A stretch of 64,000 bases of DNA, from NCBI GenBank assembly GCA_964034945.1, contig OZ035962.1:107270034-107334033 (forward strand), in the 5' to 3' direction. Positions 50,720-64,000 of this stretch are shown piece after piece; the stretch's first letter is position 1; the number at the start of each line of letters is the position of its first letter. Position numbers and translations under genes: made by a program. The DNA is from Chrysopilus asiliformis (taxonomy: Eukaryota > Arthropoda > Insecta > Diptera > Rhagionidae). Below the pieces are notes generated by a model. That model had not been told where the DNA came from and searched no databases. It saw nothing but the letters and a program-made list of their open reading frames with translations.

Positions 50720-51050
50720 ACTTCGTTTTTTTAAATTTTTCGACACGAGTTACCGCTTTCGAAAAAATCGCAAAAAACTTTTTCGGTTGTATTTGGGGAC
50801 AGGGGAAGAAATTGTTTGTTTTTGCCGGATCAAGAGCTTAGCCTGACTATTTACGAGAAACGTTACTATACAATCCTTTCGAAAGTTATGGTGTTCACGG
50901 ACAGACAGACGGACATGCAGAAATCAAAATCTTTTGTCATCCCAAACACCGTTGTAAATTTTTGTGTGCAGCATTGGTTCCAGGCGCTACTAACGGTATA
51001 CTAAATCTAATATATTTACTATTATATGATTCTCACATAGAGTATAAAAA
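50720..51050 (+). repeat. Dispersed repeat R3, copy 2
   Basis: Matches 42046-42475 (ACGGACAGACAGACGGACA, GCAGAAAT, TTTTTGTGTG, GTATAAAAAACAAA). The microsatellite is shorter here. Confidence 0.6.
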
Positions 51051-51179
51051 ACAAACAATTGTGATTTATTTAAATTTGTTTTGCTTTTATTTTTACTTCA
51101 ATTGTTGATTTTACATGTATTAACAAATGAAAATACAATAATAATAATTAAAATTTATTTGTGTTCATAAAACCATAAT

Positions 51180-51187
51180 TATTTACA
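51180..51187 (-). promoter_or_regulatory. Pumilio-type octamer in putative 3' UTR (site 1)
   Basis: The gene-strand sequence is TGTAAATA, an exact match to the Pumilio-family consensus UGUANAUA. It lies about 2.2 kb beyond the stop, so it matters only if the transcript extends this far. Such words also occur by chance in AT-rich DNA. Confidence 0.25.
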
Positions 51188-51321
51188 ATTCATTTCAATT
51201 TAAATTGATTCTTCCAGTCCTGCCACAGGGATTTTAAACATTTTTGTTAAATAAAACCTAAAAAACTTTTTTTTCCTTCGTTAATTTTTACACATTTTTT
51301 TTGTTTGAATAACTTTAATTA

Positions 51322-51329
51322 TATTTACA
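51322..51329 (-). promoter_or_regulatory. Pumilio-type octamer in putative 3' UTR (site 2)
   Basis: This is a second exact TGTAAATA on the gene strand, about 140 bp from the first. A pair of sites is more suggestive than one, but it depends on the unproven 3' UTR extent. Confidence 0.25.
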
Positions 51330-53291
51330 ATTATTTAACCTTTTTTTGTATATTTATAATTTTTTTTTCATTCTATATACGTTTCTGTTAACCTAAATAT
51401 TTTTTTTTGTTTCATTTTGTTTTATTGAAGTAAATTTTATGGGATTTTTTGTTTGTTAAAAATGGTACAATATAACTTTTGTGTTTCTCATTTCTTATAT
51501 AATTTTTATATTAGATATAAAATATGGTTCACTTCGTTTGTAGATTTTTCTTATTTTTGTTTTTATTGAATTTCGTATTCTCTATAACATTTTAATGCAA
51601 TTCTAACTTTTGCTGTTAATTTTTTTGTGTATTTTTTTTTATTGTTTCTTGTTTTTTTTTTATATATACTCGTAACCATATTTAACTTAATCAAATTTGT
51701 TTTCTACTTTATTATTATGTTTGCTTCATGCTACATATAAAAATACATTTAATGTCTATATCTTAGATTTTAAATTACAACTTCTATTATTTAGATGCTA
51801 TTCCTATACCTTAATACTAACTTCTTAAAACATAATTAAAAATGCGAGCACACATTTTTGTTTGTATCTCTCGCTTCGATAGCTCTTTTAGTTTTCTGTT
51901 CTTTGCTTTCAATTTGGTTTGTTTGGTGCACTTTTTTTCTTCTTTGTTTGCCGTTTGATGTCTTGATTAAAAACGGAACGTTTTGTTCCGTACTTGAAGT
52001 TTTAATTTGAGGGTTGTGGTTTTGTGATTAAAAGTATTCTGCAAAATCATTCTTTTGAAGTTTAAAAAATCTGATCCAAGCCAAAAAACCTTCTTTACAA
52101 TGGCTAAAAAAAACCTTCTGCAATTTTAAATTGATAATGCATTTTTATAGGGTAGGCACAAGCGGGACTACAGCTCCGCGACACTACCCAGGCAGCATTT
52201 ATGTCAACCGTGACGTTAGTGGCTGATACTTTAATATTGCGCCCACCAAAAAAAAATCTGTTTTTAATGGCCAGTGTAATTGTTTTTCTAGTGTTAAAGA
52301 AAATCTTTTTAAAATAAAATCAAATAGAAATTTTACTAGTCAAAATTTCTGTACAGCGAGAATCACTGATAAAACCTACAAACTCCGCTGCACACCGACT
52401 AACTTTGGAGAATAATTAATTCCCCACATAAATATCACAAAAATTGTATTCAAACCTAGATTAAACACTTTTGATTTCATTTCTCTGAATTTTTATTAAA
52501 AAAATTTATCATAACGTACATAAAATTTATATGCGTGAAAAATTTTGTGGCAGTAAAAACATTTACTGTTCTTATTTAAGTTTTAAACCATTTTGGTTTG
52601 TTGAATTCAGTATTAATTAAAATTAATGTCTTAAAAATATAAAGAAAAACTTACAACAAAAAGAAACTAATTAAATATCGTTACAATTACCAGGCGAATC
52701 AAATGGTTGATTTATTCTGTTAGCTTTAAGGAGGAAAAACAGCTGCCCGAATGTGTAAAAATGAAAAAATCATGAAAATTTCATTAAATTTTCCCTTCGA
52801 AGAAATAAAATGTGTATTACAGCGACAGGTAAAAAAAACAACTGATTGGGATTTTTTGTCTTTTTGCAAACGTTGAAAAAATCAATCCAGATAAAAAAAT
52901 TAAATATGATTTGCTGTTTTTTAATAAAAAAAATAATTTGTGGATATTTTATTGAATTGAATTGTATTAATATGTATGTGAAACCCGCTTGCAATAAATA
53001 AAAAAACAACACACGCCCAATTTCAAGATTTTTACAACTTTTTCAACTTAATCCCCCTAAAAAAATCACAAAAACCCTTTTAATAAAATTTAAATCTCCA
53101 CATTTTATCAATGCAAATCCACTCCAAGTGATAAAAAAAATTAGCTTTTCACCTGCGGCGCATTTGTTATTAATTATCGTTTCTTCTTGTTTCAAATTTC
53201 TCACATTCACTGTTTATTATTTTAAAAAATTAAAATAATGGAAAAAAAATTAAAACTTCGCGCATTATATTTAACCGACATTTGTTTTACT

Positions 53292-53366
53292 TCAGCTTAG
53301 AATCAGAATCTTCTTGACTTCTTTGGAGCCATCGGAGTTTTTGATGCAGAGCGTCGCTTCCTGACC
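53292..53366 (-). other. Candidate stop-codon readthrough extension of the zinc-finger protein
   Basis: Directly after the TGA at 53367-53369 the same frame stays open for 24 codons to a second TGA at 53292-53294. The predicted tail begins GQEATLCIKN and ends KKILILS. Its third codon positions are clearly richer in G and C than the very AT-rich flanks, as in the gene's other exons. After the second stop the sequence becomes plain AT-rich DNA. Readthrough of TGA is well documented in insect transcription-factor genes, although the following base here is G rather than the favoured C. Alternatives are an unrecognised splice variant or chance. Confidence 0.4.
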
Positions 53367-62054
<8,688 letters not shown>

Positions 62055-62426
62055 AGATACCGAATTACAACCTCAATAAAATTTATTAAATGTTTAAAAA
62101 AAAGTGTTATTTTGACGTGTCAAAACACAAAATCTGTCAAAGATTTGAAAATATTTTTCGTGGAATTCGCCACGCCAAAAAATTAGCAAAGTTAACCGAA
62201 AAAACCAAGTAAATTAAGTTGGATGTGTGTAAAAGCGACCTATTTATCACGCCATTAGATCAGACAAACATTTCTAATTGATTGTACTTTTAAAATAACT
62301 TTTTTTTGTTATTTTGTAAGTTTTTTTTTTAATTTCCAGTCAATAAAAAAATAAATAAAATACTTCAAATACCATTTAATGCGACTCAAAAATATGTAAC
62401 GACATTTTAAAACTTCAAGTTCTACT
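62055..62426. other. Possible 5' leader / promoter side of the zinc-finger gene
   Basis: Upstream of the tentative start codon. It has TTTGACAGATTTT and GACACGTCAAAAT words on the gene strand, but no TATA box or firm initiator could be named. The rest is AT-rich. Confidence 0.3.
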
Positions 62427-62540
62427 AATGCTAGTATCAGACATGGCTACTTTTACTGCACAGCGCGAACACAAACTGTACTGCAGCACAACTTTTGTTC
62501 GTGCTGCGCAGTAAAGGTAGCCATGTCTGGTACTAGCAGT
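62427..62540. repeat. Foldback MITE with CAGACATGGCTAC arms
   Basis: Arms of about 45 bp (CTAGTATCAGACATGGCTAC and complement, CTAGTACCAGACATGGCTAC) around a short centre. Confidence 0.8.
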
Positions 62541-62573
62541 AAGTCGCTTAAAGGCCATGTAACGCCTCATTTA

Positions 62574-63846
62574 CACTACTGCATATTGGCCGGCAGCGGC
62601 AGGTAAGTAGGCTCGTCGATATCTGCGATTTTTATAATGACCCCAATCACAGAAAACGCCGTATGCAAAGTGAGTGCGTTTCTCGCGTTTTCTGATCATT
62701 GAAAACGTTCGAAGGGAATTGTGAATCATTCACGTTTGACGTTTCAAATACGCGCCACTTTCATTGCGTATCTGAGTGAGGGACAAAATGCAAAAAATGT
62801 AAGTTTAAATGATTTAATTGAACAATTAGTACATTTTTAACTTATTATTATAGGAAAAGAAGAACAAACCTAACTTTTTTAGCTGTCAAAATTAGCAAAA
62901 ACACAGAAAAAATACTTAACGAACGATTCGTTAAACGCCGTATTCAATGATACCAGTGTCAAGTGAAAGTGAATCGAATGGGTGAAGGGAATCTCAGATA
63001 CGCCGTATTCCATGATAGGCACCAATTTTACTAGCTTGCATACCCGTCGTTGCCGGGTTAAGTTTTTTCATTTTTTTTTTTGATGGTCTATGTTGGAGCT
63101 AAACTTCAGGCCAATCGGCTCGGTAGTTTCCCCGCGAAAGGGTAACATAGAGGAAGAGCTAAGTTTCGAGATCACTTTACCCCCTCCCCATACTTCCCCA
63201 CCTCTCGGGCTACTTTTTAATGGGTCTATGTTGGGGCTGGACCCCCGATGAACATCTATGCCAAATTTCAGGCCAAGAGGTGCAGTATCCCCGCGAAAGA
63301 GTAGCATAGCGAAAAAACTAAGTTTCGAAATTACTTTACCCCCTCCCCTTACTCCCCCCACCCCTCGCGCTACTTTTCCGTATGCCTATGTTGGAACCAG
63401 AACTACCACAGACACTCATGCCAAATTTCAAGTCAATCGGTTCAGCCGTTTTTGCGTGAAAGAGGAACAGACAGACAGACAGACACCAACTCATTTTTAT
63501 ATATTAGTATGATTTATCCTGAATACGCGTTAGCTTGCCGTGACATTGGTCGGCTAGTAGTAACAAATACATTCCCATCAACCAGAGTAAATCGTAGGCT
63601 ATGCGTTCACATGAGATTCATGCACCGAATGCATTTTTTAAGATTATATTTTTCTATCTGTCAGTAGCACAGACTTCAAATGTCAAATTACTGACAAGGA
63701 ATTAAAATACATTTAGCGAACTGGCAGTCAGTGCATTTACTCGACTCTGTGTCAGCGACTGTATCAGCTCTACAGACGCGTGTAAGGGCCGGGTTAGAGT
63801 AGATGAGAAAACCAATGGATTTGAAGCCAGTAGTGTAAATGGGCCT
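62574..63846. mobile_element. Candidate composite element with CATTTACACTACTG ends
   Basis: GCCTCATTTACACTACTG at the left and (reverse complement) GGCCCATTTACACTACTG at the right are inverted. Between them lie a Helitron copy and an internal near-duplicate CGCCGTATTCMATGATA (62937 and 63002). No target duplication was confirmed, so the outer element is provisional. No open transposase. Confidence 0.45.
63031..63512 (-). mobile_element. Helitron-like element, copy B (complete)
   Basis: A 482-bp element reading leftwards: start TCATACTAATATATAAAAAT (complement at 63493-63512), end CTAG at 63031-63034, inserted between A and T. Before the end is a hairpin with ACCCG and CGGGT stems. The body is about 2.5 diverged monomers of about 160 bp, each with AGGGGGTAAAGT-ATTTCGAAA and TTTCGCG words. 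CAGACAGACAGACAGACACC lies near the 5' end. Confidence 0.78.
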
Positions 63847-63856
63847 TAAGCTATAG

Positions 63857-63886
63857 TAACGTCACATAAAATTTGGATCTTGGCAG
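63857..63886 (+). repeat. Short dispersed repeat R4, copy 2
   Basis: TAACGTCACATAAAATTTGG followed by ATCTTGGCAG matches 60807-60838. Confidence 0.55.
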
Positions 63887-64000
63887 CTCAGAATTATTGC
63901 CCGATGTCAAGCTAACTACAGATTTTAAGTGATTTTTTATTTACAATGACTTTTTTTTTTATCTGAAAAATTTTTTTTGTGTAGAAACAAAGAACTTATG
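63887..64000. other. Right edge of window, AT-rich
   Basis: Nothing recognised. Too short to judge, and any upstream exon of the zinc-finger gene would lie beyond it. Confidence 0.4.

Larger units (their letters stand above)
51060..53291 (-). other. Probable long AT-rich 3' UTR / downstream region of the zinc-finger gene
   Basis: About 2.2 kb of extremely AT-rich sequence with long T-runs on the + strand (A-runs on the gene strand) follows the last exon. No open frame of note was seen and little of it matches the window's dispersed repeats, apart from a short piece near 52187-52217 that resembles an element end at 11374-11466. AATAAA-like words occur many times on the - strand, so the poly(A) site cannot be chosen. 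Two UGUAAAUA octamers (gene strand) lie at 51180-51187 and 51322-51329. Confidence 0.4.

Overview
The window is an AT-rich piece of an arthropod nuclear genome, most likely an insect. The evidence is a spliced C2H2 zinc-finger gene with short GT-AG introns, polyglutamine tracts built from mixed CAG and CAA codons, no prokaryotic gene organisation, and a dense load of DNA transposons typical of insects (Harbinger, hAT, Tc1/mariner-pogo, piggyBac and Helitron-type). The species cannot be fixed from the sequence. No LINE, LTR element or virus-like reverse transcriptase was recognised.

Only two areas hold genes that can be defended. (1) 13738-16814 is an almost complete PIF/Harbinger transposon with a TAA target duplication and a 26-27 bp terminal inverted repeat. 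It carries a DDE transposase on the + strand, broken by one frameshift, and a convergent three-exon Myb/SANT-like partner gene on the - strand that is still open. (2) 53367-62054, - strand, is a host gene with about twelve exons for a protein of about 702 residues with eleven C2H2 fingers, Gln-rich linkers and an acidic N-terminus. It is probably a DNA-binding transcription regulator. Its reading frame was rebuilt across eleven splice junctions, all consistent in phase. Behind its TGA stop lies a 24-codon open extension with coding-like base use, a candidate for stop-codon readthrough. An AT-rich stretch downstream (about 51060-53290) is its likely 3' UTR and holds two Pumilio-type octamers.

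The rest is intergenic or intronic DNA filled with short non-autonomous elements. Many can be delimited by target-site duplications: hAT-like at 4362-4824, 41593-43206, 44947-46756 and 45093-45561 (8 bp); Tc1/mariner or pogo-like at 4894-5165, 10908-11179, 13033-13122, 38119-38218 and 58318-59149 (TA); Harbinger-like at 24220-24616 and 40976-41226 (TTA); piggyBac-like at 25686-25936 (TTAA); and three Helitron-like copies at 10707-11295, 57462-57793 and 63031-63512. Several are nested, which gives relative insertion order: a TA-element inside a Helitron; a hAT inside a MITE; a hAT MITE inside a larger hAT; a MITE inside a mariner-like element.

Layout: 1-10700 is AT-rich DNA with a hAT-like element, a TA-element and a tRNA-derived repeat; 10700-13740 is a nested Helitron plus small MITEs; 13738-16814 is Harbinger; 16815-40900 is long gene-poor DNA with foldbacks and short tandem repeats; 40940-46756 is a transposon cluster; 46757-51060 holds dispersed repeats; 51060-62054 is the zinc-finger gene; 62055-64000 is a composite element with a Helitron copy.
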